A stretch of DNA of 64,000 nt from Pediococcus acidilactici DSM 20284 (GCF_000146325.1 NZ_GL397067.1:127747-191746), one strand, 5' to 3'; numbered from the stretch's first letter, positions 23,715 through 34,427 are shown. Numbers and translations: made by a program. Notes: generated by a model not told the origin, from the letters alone.

Positions 23715-24452
23715 TTGACGCTAAAGATTGAGCATTTGACCGGCGGATACACGCAAACGCCAGTCATTAGAGATATAAATTTAGAAGTACACGAAGGCGA
23801 ATTGGTTGGCTTGATTGGGTTAAACGGCGCCGGAAAGTCAACCACCATTAATCACGTAATTGGTTTGTTGCAACCCATGCAAGGAACTATTAGTTTGAAT
23901 AATATCCAACTAAGCCAGCAACCGGCAGCTTACAAATCACAGTTGGCGTACATTCCCGAGATGCCGGTCTTGTACGACGAGTTAACGCTAAAAGAGCATT
24001 TAGAACTTACCATTAAAGCTTATGACCTGGATGAAAAGGCCGCGTGGAAGAATGCCATGGAACTTTTAGAAAAATTCCGTTTGGCAAACAAACTCGAATG
24101 GTTTCCTGCAAACTTCTCAAAAGGGATGCGCCAAAAGGTCATGATTGTTTGCGCGTTCATGACTGACGCCCAGCTTTTTGTGATTGACGAACCGTTTTTA
24201 GGGTTGGATCCGCTAGCCATTGATGACCTATTAGGAATTATTAACGAAAAGAAAAAACAGGGCGCGGCGGTACTAATGTCTACTCACGTGCTTGATACGG
24301 CAGAAAAGTACTGTGACCGTTTTGCTTTGCTTAACGAAGGGCAGTTAAAGGCGGTTGGTACACTGGATGACTTCCAAACGCAGTTTAATGCTCCCACAGC
24401 TAGTTTGAACGATATTTATTTGTCGATTGCAAAGGGTGAGCGTCATGAGTGA
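23715..24452 (+). CDS. ecsA: ABC transporter ATP-binding protein EcsA
   Basis: A 245-residue ATPase with Walker A GLNGAGKST (35-43), the ABC signature FSKGMRQKV (about 135-143) and Walker B LFVIDEPFLGLDP (about 154-166), with the H-loop in LMSTHVLD. EcsAB is a conserved Firmicutes exporter; in Bacillus it affects regulated intramembrane proteolysis (RasP) and secretion, though its cargo is not settled. Start is TTG 23715 after GGGGAT. Its end overlaps ecsB by 8 bp. The placement next to hit and prsA is the standard order. Confidence 0.92.
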   Translation: MTLKIEHLTGGYTQTPVIRDINLEVHEGELVGLIGLNGAGKSTTINHVIGLLQPMQGTISLNNIQLSQQPAAYKSQLAYIPEMPVLYDELTLKEHLELTIKAYDLDEKAAWKNAMELLEKFRLANKLEWFPANFSKGMRQKVMIVCAFMTDAQLFVIDEPFLGLDPLAIDDLLGIINEKKKQGAAVLMSTHVLDTAEKYCDRFALLNEGQLKAVGTLDDFQTQFNAPTASLNDIYLSIAKGERHE

Positions 24453-25644
24453 ATTGTGGCAACAGCGAGCTAAAGCTTACCAATCTGAAATTCTCAAATA
24501 TTTAAAATACGTATTAAATGATCATTTAGTTTTAGCCCTGCTATTTTTTGGGGGCGGCTTAGGGTTAGCGTACGCTAATTGGCTGAAGACTTTACAGCCT
24601 CTGCCAAATTATGGCCTGATTTTAGTGGCAGTAGTTAGTTTTTTACTAACTTTACCTGGTCAGCCAGTGCTATTGTTTAAAAATGCTGATTCCGTATTTT
24701 TAATGAGTCAGGAGAAAAATATTTCTGCTTATTTAAGGAAATCTTTACGTCGGACGTTAATTTCAGTTTTAATTCCGGTTGGCATCGGTAGCCTGTTGCT
24801 TTTTCCGTTGTTAGCTTTGGCTTACCACCAACTATTCTTGGTGGTGGGAGTTATCCTAACAGTTATATTAGGCAGTTTTACCAACGTATTAATTCGGTAT
24901 CAAGGCTGTTACTTTGCAGGTCCGCGGTGGGACCGGAAAATCACGTTGCTCATTGACGCGATTATTATTAGCTTAATCATAAGATTCCCTTTAATAGCCG
25001 CAATGCTAATGTTGGGGTGGTTAGTATTAGAGTGGCAGCGCCTAAACCACCTCATGGAAAGTGGCAGTTTCAATTGGCAGGCGGCGATCGATGCGGAACA
25101 AAAACGAATGGGACGGTTATACCGCTTCTTCAGCCTATTTACCACCGTGAAAAATTTGACCGTTAAGGCTAAACGACGTCGCTATGCCGATGGTTTAGTG
25201 AAATTTTTGGCAGGAAAATCATCAATGTTTTCTTACCTATACTCAATTATGATTGTCCGGAGCGGTGACCTAGGAAGCTTGATGATTCGGCTCTTAATTG
25301 TGGGCATGCTAATTGTGGCGTACAGTGATCAGGAATGGTTGAAACTGATGGTGGGCGCGTTAACCACGTATTTAATCGTGATTCAATTAGTAGACGTTTA
25401 CCGGCCCGTTCAGGCAAATTCAATGGTGCAAGTGTACCCAGTTGACGCAGAAATGGCACAAAAGGGCTTGTTATCCGTCTTAAAAAGAATCATACTATTA
25501 AGCGCGATTTTATTAACGCTGGCCGGCTGCGTGACTAATTGGTCATTCTCATTTTTAGGATGGGCAATCGTAGTCCAAGCAATCACGGCTTGGTTGCTAA
25601 GCCGGTGGTTAGTACCGCGTTATATTAAAAAAATAAACAGATAA
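24445..25644 (+). CDS. ecsB: ABC transporter membrane protein EcsB
   Basis: A 399-residue membrane protein with roughly 9-10 hydrophobic segments in two halves around a charged central loop (about 220-250), as in the EcsB family. ATG 24445, overlapping the end of ecsA with AAAGGGTGAG upstream, is preferred over an in-frame ATG 18 bases earlier. It is the permease partner of EcsA and is followed after 11 bases by trmB. Confidence 0.9.
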   Translation: MSELWQQRAKAYQSEILKYLKYVLNDHLVLALLFFGGGLGLAYANWLKTLQPLPNYGLILVAVVSFLLTLPGQPVLLFKNADSVFLMSQEKNISAYLRKSLRRTLISVLIPVGIGSLLLFPLLALAYHQLFLVVGVILTVILGSFTNVLIRYQGCYFAGPRWDRKITLLIDAIIISLIIRFPLIAAMLMLGWLVLEWQRLNHLMESGSFNWQAAIDAEQKRMGRLYRFFSLFTTVKNLTVKAKRRRYADGLVKFLAGKSSMFSYLYSIMIVRSGDLGSLMIRLLIVGMLIVAYSDQEWLKLMVGALTTYLIVIQLVDVYRPVQANSMVQVYPVDAEMAQKGLLSVLKRIILLSAILLTLAGCVTNWSFSFLGWAIVVQAITAWLLSRWLVPRYIKKINR

Positions 25645-25655
25645 AAGAGGTAATT

Positions 25656-26294
25656 ATGCGAGTAAGAAATAAACCATGGGCTCCCAAGTTGATTGCGGAG
25701 CACCCTGAAATGGTTGTTGAAAATGGACAGGCTTATAAAGGAAAGTGGCATGAACGTTTTGCTAAGCAACAACCACTCTGGATCGAAGTGGGGACTGGTA
25801 AAGGACAGTTTATCATCAACATGGCTAAAAAGTATCCCCAATACAATTTTATTGGGATTGAAATTCAAAAGACAGTGGTGGCGATTGCGCTAAAAAACGC
25901 CTTAGCAGAAGAACTCCCTAATTTACAATTTTTACATGCGGATGGCGCAGAATTAACCGATTATTTTGCAGATGGTGAAGTAGACCAGCTCTTTTTGAAT
26001 TTTTCAGATCCATGGCCTAAAACCCGGCACGAAAAACGTCGATTAACCTATAAAAGTTTTTTGAAAGTTTACGAACAAATTTTAGTCGAACACGGTAAAT
26101 TAGAGTTTAAAACGGACAACCAGGGGCTTTTTGAGTATTCATTGACTAGTCTCAATAATTACGGGATGATTTTTGAAGGAGTCTGGTTAGACTTACACAA
26201 TAGTCCCGAAAACGAAGACAACGTTGAAACGGAATACGAGCATAAGTTTAGTGAAAAGGGCCAACCAATTTACAAGTTAGTTGCTCATTTTTAG
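25656..26294 (+). CDS. trmB: tRNA (guanine-N7-)-methyltransferase
   Basis: A 212-residue class I methyltransferase that makes m7G46 in tRNA. The SAM-binding EVGTGKGQF (about 45-53), FIGIEIQK (about 66-73) and the family motif [15 protein letters not shown] (about 116-130) are all present. GAGGTAAT precedes the ATG. It lies directly downstream of ecsB and ends at a hairpin shared with the convergent gene. Confidence 0.96.
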   Translation: MRVRNKPWAPKLIAEHPEMVVENGQAYKGKWHERFAKQQPLWIEVGTGKGQFIINMAKKYPQYNFIGIEIQKTVVAIALKNALAEELPNLQFLHADGAELTDYFADGEVDQLFLNFSDPWPKTRHEKRRLTYKSFLKVYEQILVEHGKLEFKTDNQGLFEYSLTSLNNYGMIFEGVWLDLHNSPENEDNVETEYEHKFSEKGQPIYKLVAHF

Positions 26295-26327
26295 ATTAGG
26301 CAACTAAACCGGCAGAGACACAAAAAT

Positions 26328-26350
26328 AGCCGAGAAAATTTTTCTCGGCT
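26328..26350. terminator. Bidirectional terminator between convergent genes
   Basis: AGCCGAGAAAA pairs with TTTTCTCGGCT with almost no loop, with A residues on the left; the shared 3' ends are trmB and a small minus-strand gene. Confidence 0.75.
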
Positions 26351-26372
26351 TGCTTTGGTTATGATTAAGAAA

Positions 26373-26699
26373 TTAACGACGGTAAATGTCGATAATTGTG
26401 CCGGTGTAGGCGTCGGCAATGAACTCGTATTGAATTAGTTCGTTATTTTCGTATTTGGTGATGCCGCCGTAATATACGGAGGCCTTTAGACCATGCCGAT
26501 TAAGTGGAGATGGCTTGGACTCGATCCAAGCGCCTTCAACGGGCCCCTCTTCTTCAAAAGAACGCCGGACACGCGCAAGGGCGGCTTGGGGACGAACTTT
26601 ACGATGTCCCTTAATCTGAGTTGCCACCAACGTGCCTACGGCGAACGAAGCTAAAGCGGTGATGGTTAGTGCAGTTAACGCAGATGTTTTAGATGACAT
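26373..26699 (-). CDS. Small membrane-anchored or secreted protein of unknown function
   Basis: A 108-residue protein. Its N-terminus is a signal or anchor (about 5-28, LTALTITALASFAVGTLVA), followed by a basic stretch and then a compact domain: GAWIESKPSPLNRHGLKASVYYGGI and YEFIADAYTGTIIDIYRR. The ending YEFIADAYTGTIID is reminiscent of PepSY-type domains, where a strand, Asp and Gly follow in this way. That is a suggestion, not an assignment. GGAAG precedes the ATG. It is monocistronic and divergent from ytpR, with a promoter-length gap. Confidence 0.75.
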   Translation of the reverse strand: MSSKTSALTALTITALASFAVGTLVATQIKGHRKVRPQAALARVRRSFEEEGPVEGAWIESKPSPLNRHGLKASVYYGGITKYENNELIQYEFIADAYTGTIIDIYRR

Positions 26700-26780
26700 G
26701 AAAACACTTCCTTTTCCATTAATTCTAACATTAATGGGAATGGTTTGAGAATTAAAAAGTAATATTTAAGGAGAATTGAG

Positions 26781-27416
26781 ATGTTAGTAGCTAGTTATAA
26801 TCCAAAAACAATGGGAGATATTTTAATTACCATGGTTAACCCTGACGCGGAAAAGCAGGCGGTGGAGCAAAAGGATAACGTAGTGCGGATTTTTGACGCC
26901 GATAGTAACGTTACCACCGGATATAATTTCTTAGAAGTTAGCAACGTGTTACCCGAGTTAGATGGCCACGGATCGGTTACCTTAACTGCCGCGCAAGTTA
27001 CAAAGCTAAATGAACAGTTGCGGCAGGCAGGTTTTGCAGATGAATTGGTTGCTGACGAAAGTCCTAAGTTCGTGGTTGGGTACGTTAAAACGGTTAAGCC
27101 GCACCCCGATTCCGATCACCTTCAAATTACCGAAACCGAAGTTGACAATGGCGAAACACTTCAAATTGTTAGCGGCTCGCCGAACATGAAGGCTGATATT
27201 AAAGTTGTGGTGGCTAAGGTAGGCGCCATGATGCCAGATGGAATGATTATATGGCCTGGTGAACTGCGCGGTGTTTCTAGTGACGGGATGATTGCTTCCG
27301 GACGAGAACTGCACTTAAAAAATGCACCTCAGAAAAAGGGTGCCTTAATTTTACCAGATAATTTTGAAGTAGGAACGGCTTTTGATTTCGCAAAGGGAAA
27401 TCATATTTTTGACTAA
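26781..27416 (+). CDS. ytpR: YtpR-family tRNA-binding-domain protein
   Basis: A 211-residue protein. The N-terminal half is a DUF4479-type region, and the C-terminal half (about 95-205) is an EMAP/tRNA-bind OB domain, seen in VGYVKTVKPHPDSDHLQI and VSGSPNM and GVSSDGMIASG, also found in PheT and MetRS. It probably binds tRNA or another nucleic acid. The DNA translocase gene sftA follows after 16 bases and murC after that, the order seen in Bacillus (ytpR-sftA-...-murC). Confidence 0.9.
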   Translation: MLVASYNPKTMGDILITMVNPDAEKQAVEQKDNVVRIFDADSNVTTGYNFLEVSNVLPELDGHGSVTLTAAQVTKLNEQLRQAGFADELVADESPKFVVGYVKTVKPHPDSDHLQITETEVDNGETLQIVSGSPNMKADIKVVVAKVGAMMPDGMIIWPGELRGVSSDGMIASGRELHLKNAPQKKGALILPDNFEVGTAFDFAKGNHIFD

Positions 27417-27432
27417 TAAGGGAAGGATTTAA

Positions 27433-29511
27433 ATGGTTAAATACGATGGACCGGCTTTTTTTCGCAAAAAAGGCCTCAAAATGGACGACCATTCGGTTAG
27501 AAAACCAACGGATTCAGCGAAGAGGTTGAAGTCGGATCATCCATTTACGCCCGCAATTCAGCAAAAATTGGCGCAAACGCAAGCCCCTGACACCGAAGCA
27601 AGTGATCTCAAAAGTACAGTTAGGTCTTCAGCACGTTTGGAATCCGATTCGACTAATTCGGTTGATAGTCGACCTGTACGTCGATTCCGGTTGCCAATTA
27701 GTAATTACGAATTAACTCGGCGACCTTTACCCAGATTGAATCAAGCCAAGCGCCAACTAACTAGTCGCCAAGAGTTAAACGACCCGGTACTTGATGAATC
27801 GGCGGCCAGCGATTCTAACACTACGACTTCGCGCGAGGAGCAAAGTCATTCATTAGCAAGCGCTGCTCCGGGAGCACCGGAAACTAAGCCGGTTACTCAA
27901 TCGACCGCTCCGTCTGCAGCAATTCCGCCAGCTTCGGCGCAACAATTAGACGAACGTGCAAAAACGGCTAGTGGAACGTCGAAGAGTTTTACTCAGCCGG
28001 TGGAAGTACCTAAAAAAGTTACTAACCCAAAGCAAATGGCATGGGAACCCGCTCGTTCGGTTAAAGAACCACAAATTCCAGTAGCGCAAGAAACCACTAA
28101 ACAAATGCTCGGGTACCATTTTCCGAGTTTAGACCTACTACCGGATCCTGTCGTTCAAAACGGAGATGAAGACCAATGGGTTGCCGACCAAGCGCAGCGG
28201 TTGGATGATGCGTTAAACGCCTTTGAAGTTACCGCGAAAGTAGTCAACTGGACGGTGGGGCCAACCGTCACCCAGTTTGAAATTGAACTTGGACGCGGAG
28301 TTAAAGTTAACAAAATCACTAATTTAACGGATGATTTAAAGCTGCAATTAGCGGCGCGGGATATTCGAATCGAGGCCCCAATTCCTGGGAAAAATACCGT
28401 TGGAATTGAGATTCCTAATCCGCATCCGCGGCCAGTTCCGCTTAGTGAAATTATTAAATCGCCCGTATTTCAAGAAAGTAAATCGCCACTTACGATCGCT
28501 CTAGGGGTCGATTTATTTGGTAAACCGCAAGTCTATGATTTACGGAAAATGCCGCATGGATTGATTGCTGGTGCCACTGGTTCTGGTAAAAGTGTGTTCA
28601 TTAACAGTGTATTGGTATCCTTACTATATAAGGCAACTCCGCAAATGCTGAAGTTGTTGCTGATTGATCCGAAGGCCGTTGAAATGGCACCGTATAACCG
28701 GCTGCCGCATTTACTAGCACCGGTCGTTTCGGATCCTCAAGCGGCAGCTGCCGCATTGAAGTGGGTTACCAACGAAATGGATCAACGTTACGAACGCTTG
28801 GCAGCTGCTGGAGCCCGTAACTTAGAACAATTTAATGAAAAGGCCCGTCGCGCAGGAGACGATGCTAACCAAATGCCATACATTGTGGTGATTATTGATG
28901 AATTAGCTGATTTAATGATGGTCTCGGCAGCTGAAGTGCAAGATTACATCGTGCGGATCACCCAGAAAGCACGGGCAGCGGGAATTCATTTGCTGATTGC
29001 TACCCAACGACCTAGCGTGGACGTGGTCACGGGGTTAATTAAAAACAACATTCCAACCCGGGTGGCGTTCATGGTTTCTAGTCAAGTAGATTCACGAACC
29101 ATCTTGGATCAAAGTGGAGCGGAACGATTACTTGGACGAGGAGACATGCTGTTCCTTGGTAACGGAAAGAGCAATCCGGTGCGTTTACAAGGAGCGTTTA
29201 TTAGTGACGCAATTGATGATATTGCTGATTTTGTTCGTGAACAGGCGGCGCCGCATTACGCATTCAACCCAACCGAACTGAAGGAAAAGAGTGCGGAGCT
29301 AAATAGCACGGACGAGTTGATGGATGACGTCCTTGAATACATTGCTCAAGAAGACACCATTTCAACTTCAAAATTACAACGGGTTTTCTCAATTGGATAT
29401 AACCGGGCGGCAACGATCATTGACCAGTTAGAGGAATCAGGATATATTTCGGCATCACGGGGTTCTAAGCCTCGCGAAGTTTTTTATCACCCAGAAGAAA
29501 ATGATGATTAA
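27433..29511 (+). CDS. sftA: Soluble FtsK/SpoIIIE-type DNA translocase
   Basis: A 692-residue ATPase. The N-terminal 210 residues are low-complexity, rich in Ser, Thr, Pro and Ala. The alpha/beta motor domain has Walker A GATGSGKS (about 380-387) and Walker B VVIIDELADLMM (about 483-494). The C-terminal winged gamma domain (about 600-685) has DTISTSKLQRVFSIGYNRAATIIDQL. There are no membrane segments, which fits SftA rather than FtsK. It moves chromosomes away from the closing septum. GGAAGG precedes the ATG; an internal Met at residue 17 is a possible alternative start. Confidence 0.85.
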   Translation: MVKYDGPAFFRKKGLKMDDHSVRKPTDSAKRLKSDHPFTPAIQQKLAQTQAPDTEASDLKSTVRSSARLESDSTNSVDSRPVRRFRLPISNYELTRRPLPRLNQAKRQLTSRQELNDPVLDESAASDSNTTTSREEQSHSLASAAPGAPETKPVTQSTAPSAAIPPASAQQLDERAKTASGTSKSFTQPVEVPKKVTNPKQMAWEPARSVKEPQIPVAQETTKQMLGYHFPSLDLLPDPVVQNGDEDQWVADQAQRLDDALNAFEVTAKVVNWTVGPTVTQFEIELGRGVKVNKITNLTDDLKLQLAARDIRIEAPIPGKNTVGIEIPNPHPRPVPLSEIIKSPVFQESKSPLTIALGVDLFGKPQVYDLRKMPHGLIAGATGSGKSVFINSVLVSLLYKATPQMLKLLLIDPKAVEMAPYNRLPHLLAPVVSDPQAAAAALKWVTNEMDQRYERLAAAGARNLEQFNEKARRAGDDANQMPYIVVIIDELADLMMVSAAEVQDYIVRITQKARAAGIHLLIATQRPSVDVVTGLIKNNIPTRVAFMVSSQVDSRTILDQSGAERLLGRGDMLFLGNGKSNPVRLQGAFISDAIDDIADFVREQAAPHYAFNPTELKEKSAELNSTDELMDDVLEYIAQEDTISTSKLQRVFSIGYNRAATIIDQLEESGYISASRGSKPREVFYHPEENDD

Positions 29512-29554
29512 TATTGTGGTAAACTGAAAACAATTTATTATGGGAGTGGTAAAG

Positions 29555-30871
29555 GTGGATAAAGATACAATTTATTATTTTATTGGGATTAAAGGGTCCG
29601 GAATGAGCTCTTTAGCATTAATTTTACATGACGAAGGTTATCAAGTTGAGGGCTCTGACGTAGACGGCTACGTTTTTACCCAAGACGGTCTTGCTGCAGC
29701 AGGCATTAAGGTATTACCTTTCAACCCGGATAACTTACGTGAAGGTTTGACGGTGATTGCGGGAAACGCCTTTACTGATGACCATCCTGAAATAAAACGC
29801 GCTCGCGAAATGGGCTTAAAGGTCGTTCGTTATCATGAATTTTTAGGACAATTATTAGCCGCATACACCAGTATTGGAGTGGCGGGGACTCATGGAAAAA
29901 CCAGCACCACTGGTTTATTGGCTCACGTGCTTGGCGGAGTAGACAAGACTAGTTACTTAATTGGCGATGGTACTGGTAAAGGGGTTCCCGATGCCCGGTT
30001 TTTCGTGTTTGAAGCTGACGAATATCGTCGCCACTTCATCGCATACCATCCGGACTATATGATCATGACTAACGTTGATTTTGACCACCCCGACTACTAT
30101 AAAGATTTGGCCGACGTCGAAAGTGCCTTCCAACAAGCAGCTAGTCAAGTTAAAAAGGGACTTTTTGCTTGGGGAGAAGATACTAGCTTACGGAAATTGC
30201 ATGCTGATGTTCCAGTTTATTACTATGGAACTGCAGACAATGATGATTTTCAGGCGAAAAACATCGTCCGAACCACGACCGGATCAGAATTCGACGTGGA
30301 ACACCGCGGTGAACCAATTGGACATTTTAAAATCAACCTTTTTGGCGAGCACAACGTTCTCAATACGTTAGCCGTAATTGCAGTAGCTTACTTTGAAAAG
30401 ATTGATTTGGCACTAGTCCAAAAGGAATTACTATCGTACCAAGGAGTTAAACGCCGTTTTTCGAAATCTACGGTAGGTGATAACATCTTGATTGATGATT
30501 ATGCTCACCACCCATCAGAAATTAAAGCGACCCTAGATGCGGCACGGCAAGAATTCCCAGATAAGAAAATTGTTGCAGTATTTCAGCCACATACTTATAC
30601 CCGGACAGCCGCGCTGCTAGACGGCTTTGCTAAGAGCTTGAGCCTTGCCGATCAAGTTGTTTTGACCGAGATTTTTGGTTCAGTTCGTGAAGCAAACGGG
30701 AAAGTTTCGTCACAAGATTTGGCTAATTTAATTGGTCATGACACAAAGATTATCCATGAAGACGACCTATCTGCGTTAGCAGACCAACACAATGCGGTGC
30801 TAGTTTTCATGGGTGCTGGCGACATTTTAAAATACGAAGATGCTTATAAAGCCCTGGTTAAGGAAAAGTAA
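29555..30871 (+). CDS. murC: UDP-N-acetylmuramate--L-alanine ligase
   Basis: A 438-residue Mur ligase. The UDP-binding [11 protein letters not shown] starts about residue 10, the ATP-binding GTHGKTSTT is at about 110-118, and the domain linker YAHHPSEI is at about 315-322. MurC adds L-Ala to UDP-MurNAc. I prefer GTG 29555 (GGGAGTGG 5 bases upstream) to ATG 29540, which has no ribosome site. It follows sftA, as in other Firmicutes. Confidence 0.95.
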   Translation: MDKDTIYYFIGIKGSGMSSLALILHDEGYQVEGSDVDGYVFTQDGLAAAGIKVLPFNPDNLREGLTVIAGNAFTDDHPEIKRAREMGLKVVRYHEFLGQLLAAYTSIGVAGTHGKTSTTGLLAHVLGGVDKTSYLIGDGTGKGVPDARFFVFEADEYRRHFIAYHPDYMIMTNVDFDHPDYYKDLADVESAFQQAASQVKKGLFAWGEDTSLRKLHADVPVYYYGTADNDDFQAKNIVRTTTGSEFDVEHRGEPIGHFKINLFGEHNVLNTLAVIAVAYFEKIDLALVQKELLSYQGVKRRFSKSTVGDNILIDDYAHHPSEIKATLDAARQEFPDKKIVAVFQPHTYTRTAALLDGFAKSLSLADQVVLTEIFGSVREANGKVSSQDLANLIGHDTKIIHEDDLSALADQHNAVLVFMGAGDILKYEDAYKALVKEK

Positions 30872-30957
30872 AAATTTGACCTTTCTTGACTTTGATTGAT
30901 AGCCTTTTAATTGCTTTCCTGTTACAATATGGGAAAGATTTAAATGGGGGGATCAAT

Positions 30958-31656
30958 TTGGATCAACAACCAAGAGTAATAAATAATACAATCGGCTTAA
31001 ACCGATTTTTAACTAAAATGTACGGTTGGATGGCGGCCGCGGTTGCTTTTTCTGGAATCATTGCTTATTTAGGCGCTACAGTATGGCGCCCAGCGGTGAT
31101 GACCTTTCTAAGCCAAGGGCGGATGGGAATCTGGCTGATTTTCATTGCGCTATTTCTTTTCATGATTTTTGGGCAGAAGACGGCGCTACAAAATCCAACG
31201 GTTAGTTTCTTAATGTTGTTTGCGTTCTCGGGATTCTTTGGAATCACGCTTTCAAGCGTGTTTATGCTCTTCAGCATTGGAACGATTGCGGGAGCGTTCT
31301 TCTCGGCAGCTGCCGTGTTCGTCGTGATGAGCGTGATCGGATTAACCACTAAACGCGATTTGTCGCGGTTGGGGACGCATTTACTGGCTGCTTTAATCGC
31401 GATGGTGGTCGTTTCGGTGATTAACCTATTCTTCTTGCACAGCAGCGCAGTAACGTTCTTCTTTTCCTTGATTGGAATTGTAATTTTTGCTGGTTTGTCA
31501 ATGTTTGATACGGCATCGATGAAGAATCTTTACTTGAGCTATGGCGACCGGGTTTCTGAAACGGGACTTGCCATTCAAGGGGCATTTAGTTTATACCTCG
31601 ATTTCATTAACCTATTCCAGTACTTCTTAACCATTTTTGGTTGGAGTCGAGATTAA
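30958..31656 (+). CDS. Bax inhibitor-1 (YccA/BI-1) family membrane protein
   Basis: A 232-residue protein with seven hydrophobic segments and the family pattern FxxxSSVFMLFSI and LDFINLFQYFLTIFG near the C-terminus. The N-terminus is soluble (RVINNTIGLNRFLTKMYGWM). The start chosen is TTG 30958, with GGGGGGATC 5 bases upstream; a longer frame from 30886 has no ribosome site and runs through the probable promoter (TACAAT at 30923-30928). Family members are proposed to be calcium-leak channels or FtsH modulators; the role here is unknown. Confidence 0.85.
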   Translation: MDQQPRVINNTIGLNRFLTKMYGWMAAAVAFSGIIAYLGATVWRPAVMTFLSQGRMGIWLIFIALFLFMIFGQKTALQNPTVSFLMLFAFSGFFGITLSSVFMLFSIGTIAGAFFSAAAVFVVMSVIGLTTKRDLSRLGTHLLAALIAMVVVSVINLFFLHSSAVTFFFSLIGIVIFAGLSMFDTASMKNLYLSYGDRVSETGLAIQGAFSLYLDFINLFQYFLTIFGWSRD

Positions 31657-31680
31657 TCAAAAATTTAATTTTCATTTAGA

Positions 31681-31720
31681 ACCGAAGGTCAATCTTATTC
31701 ACGTTGGCCTTCGGTTTTTG
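31681..31720 (+). terminator. Terminator after the BI-1 family gene
   Basis: ACCGAAGGTCAA pairs with TTGGCCTTCGGT across a 12-base loop and is followed by TTTTT. Confidence 0.85.
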
Positions 31721-31754
31721 GTATGATTAAGGGAGATAGAAAACGGAGGAAGCT

Positions 31755-34412
31755 ATGGCAAAAGATAAGTTATTGTTAATTGATGGGAACAGTATTGCAT
31801 TTCGTTCTTTTTTCGCGTTGCATAATTCGCTAGAAAAGTTCAAGAATCCGGATGGACTGCACACTAACGCAATTTTTGGGTTCAATAAAATGTTGGACAG
31901 CATTTTAAAACAATACCAGCCCACGGCGGCATTGGTTGCTTTTGATGCTGGAAAAACGACTTTTCGGACGGAAATGTACGATGATTATAAGGGAGGTCGC
32001 TCAAAAACTCCGCCAGAGTTATCAGAGCAGATGCCTTATATCAAACAGTTGCTGACCGGTTACGGTATCAAAACTTATGAATTACCTAATTATGAAGCTG
32101 ACGACATTATCGGTACCCTATCGTTAGCAGCGGAACGTGACAATTACGAAGTGGTGGTGGTTACCGGAGACCGAGATTTAACGCAATTAAGTAGTGCAGA
32201 AACTACCGTTGCGGTAACTAAAAAAGGGGTTAGCGAGGTCGAAGAGTATACACCGCGCCACGTCAAAGAAAAGCTGGGAATCACTCCTGAGCAAATTATT
32301 GACTTAAAAGGTCTAGCAGGTGACACTTCCGATAATTATCCCGGGGTAACTAAGGTCGGTGAAAAGACCGCCCTCAAGTTATTGAAGCAATTTGGGACAA
32401 TTGAGAATCTTTACGACAATTTGGATGATTTGAAACCAAGCAAAATGAAGGAACACTTGATTGAGGATCGGGATGCAGCCTTCACTTCGAAGACGTTGGC
32501 AACCATTAAGCGGGACGCTCCCGTAGAAATCGGATTGGCGGATTTAAAGTATGACGGAAAAAACATCACCTTTTTACAAGAGTTCTACCAAAAGATGAAG
32601 TTCCGGACTTTCTTAGCAGCGTTACAGCAAAATAAACCAACGGAAGAAAAGGTAAGTGAAAAATTAGCGTATCACGTATTAACGAAGGATACGTTACCGG
32701 ACTTTACCAAATGGGGGAAAGAAATTAACTTCTATTTGGAAATGCCAGAGAAAAATTATCACCTATCTGAATTTTGCGGATTCGCAATTGGAACTGATAA
32801 AGAGCTTTGGGTAAGCGACGACGTTGAATTATTACGAGAACCCGCGTTATCTGAAATATTAGCGAACCAAAAGGTGGTCGTAAACGTCTTTGATGGGAAG
32901 CGTACTTACGTAGGATTACATCGACTAGGCGTGACCTTAAATAGCATTAACTACGATATTTTATTACAGTCCTACTTGTTAGATACCAATGATAATTCTA
33001 ACGATTTGGGGCAACTTGCTCACGAACACGACATTGAAGACATTAAAACCGATGCAGAAGTTTACGGTACCGGAGCTAAACGGGCGGTGCCCGCAAAAGA
33101 CGTTTTATTAGAGCACCTCGCCCACAAAATTGACGTAATTGGTGAACTAGGGCGGCGCTTGCAAGAAGAGTTGATTAACAATCAACAGGCCGATTTATAT
33201 TGGAAAATTGAACTACCATTATCGATTGTGCTGGCAAAGATGGAAATTAGCGGAATTAAGGTCGACCGCGAACGTTTAGGGGCTATGCAAAGCGAATTGA
33301 CTGAACGGCTTAGTGAACTGGAAAGTCAGATTCATCAAGAGGCTGGAGAAGAGTTTAACATTAACTCGCCTAAACAATTGGGACACATTTTATTTGAAAA
33401 ACTAGAATTTCCTGTAATTAAAAAGACTAAGACCGGATATTCGACAGCGGTCAACGTCTTAGAGAAACTACGTGGCTATTCGCCAATTATTGATCACATT
33501 TTAGATTACCGGACGATCGCTAAAATTAAATCGACGTACGTGGATGGTTTGTTGAAGGTGATTCATTCTACGGATCAAAAGGTGCACACTACCTACCAAC
33601 AAACCTTGACACAAACCGGGCGGTTGTCATCAACAGACCCGAATTTACAAAATATTCCAATTCGGATTGAAGAAGGCAAGAAGATTCGACAAGCCTTTGT
33701 TCCGTCACACGAAGGTTGGCATATTTTATCTTCTGATTATTCGCAAATTGAATTGCGCGTGTTAGCACACATTACGGGCGATCATCATTTACAAGAAGCG
33801 TTTAAGAAGGACGAAGATATTCACTCCAGTACCGCGGTGCGGATTTTTGGTTTGAAGGATGCTAGTGAAGTGACTCCTAACATTCGGCGCCAAGCCAAGG
33901 CGGTTAACTTCGGGATTGTCTATGGAATTAGTGATTACGGGCTTTCCCAAAATATTGGAATTTCTCGTAAGGATGCCAAACGGTTCATCGACACTTACTT
34001 TAAAGAATATCCGGGAGTAAAAAAATATGTAGATGGTTCGGTAGAAACTGCGCGCGAGAAGGGTTATGTAGAAACGATTGCCCACCGGCGCCGGTACTTG
34101 CCTGACATTCACGCTTCGAATTTCAGTGTTCGGTCATTTGCAGAACGAACTGCGATGAACACCCCTATTCAAGGTAGTGCGGCCGACATTATTAAAATTG
34201 CAATGATTAACATGCAAAACGAGTTAGAAAAACGGCAGTTGAAAACCAGAATGTTGTTACAGGTGCACGATGAATTGATTTTTGAAGTACCTGATGAGGA
34301 AATGAGCGTTATTAAAGAATTAGTTCCTAAAGTGATGGATTCCGCAATTAAATTGGATGTTCCGTTAAAAGTAGAAACTTCATGGGGAAATAATTGGTAC
34401 GACGCTAAATAA
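31755..34412 (+). CDS. polA: DNA polymerase I
   Basis: An 885-residue protein. It has a 5'-nuclease domain (1-290; LLIDGNSIAFRSFFALH, YEADDIIGTL and GDRDLTQL), a 3'-5' exonuclease-like domain (about 300-480) and a family A polymerase domain with DYSQIELRVLAH (palm, about 660), RRQAKAVNFGIVYG (O helix, about 715) and VHDELIFEVP (about 837). The proofreading domain lacks obvious DxE residues (it reads FYLEMPE where the catalytic pair would be), as in Bacillus-type enzymes. GGAGG precedes the ATG. It heads polA-mutM-coaE. Confidence 0.97.
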   Translation: MAKDKLLLIDGNSIAFRSFFALHNSLEKFKNPDGLHTNAIFGFNKMLDSILKQYQPTAALVAFDAGKTTFRTEMYDDYKGGRSKTPPELSEQMPYIKQLLTGYGIKTYELPNYEADDIIGTLSLAAERDNYEVVVVTGDRDLTQLSSAETTVAVTKKGVSEVEEYTPRHVKEKLGITPEQIIDLKGLAGDTSDNYPGVTKVGEKTALKLLKQFGTIENLYDNLDDLKPSKMKEHLIEDRDAAFTSKTLATIKRDAPVEIGLADLKYDGKNITFLQEFYQKMKFRTFLAALQQNKPTEEKVSEKLAYHVLTKDTLPDFTKWGKEINFYLEMPEKNYHLSEFCGFAIGTDKELWVSDDVELLREPALSEILANQKVVVNVFDGKRTYVGLHRLGVTLNSINYDILLQSYLLDTNDNSNDLGQLAHEHDIEDIKTDAEVYGTGAKRAVPAKDVLLEHLAHKIDVIGELGRRLQEELINNQQADLYWKIELPLSIVLAKMEISGIKVDRERLGAMQSELTERLSELESQIHQEAGEEFNINSPKQLGHILFEKLEFPVIKKTKTGYSTAVNVLEKLRGYSPIIDHILDYRTIAKIKSTYVDGLLKVIHSTDQKVHTTYQQTLTQTGRLSSTDPNLQNIPIRIEEGKKIRQAFVPSHEGWHILSSDYSQIELRVLAHITGDHHLQEAFKKDEDIHSSTAVRIFGLKDASEVTPNIRRQAKAVNFGIVYGISDYGLSQNIGISRKDAKRFIDTYFKEYPGVKKYVDGSVETAREKGYVETIAHRRRYLPDIHASNFSVRSFAERTAMNTPIQGSAADIIKIAMINMQNELEKRQLKTRMLLQVHDELIFEVPDEEMSVIKELVPKVMDSAIKLDVPLKVETSWGNNWYDAK

Positions 34413-34427
34413 CGGAGGAATGAATAA

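Noticed and set aside
27433-27490. A terminator-like inverted repeat in the 5' end of sftA
   Set aside because: GGCTTTTTTTCGCAAAAAAGGCC-like pairing lies inside the coding region and is explained by the codons for Phe-Phe-Arg-Lys-Lys; no extra role is needed.
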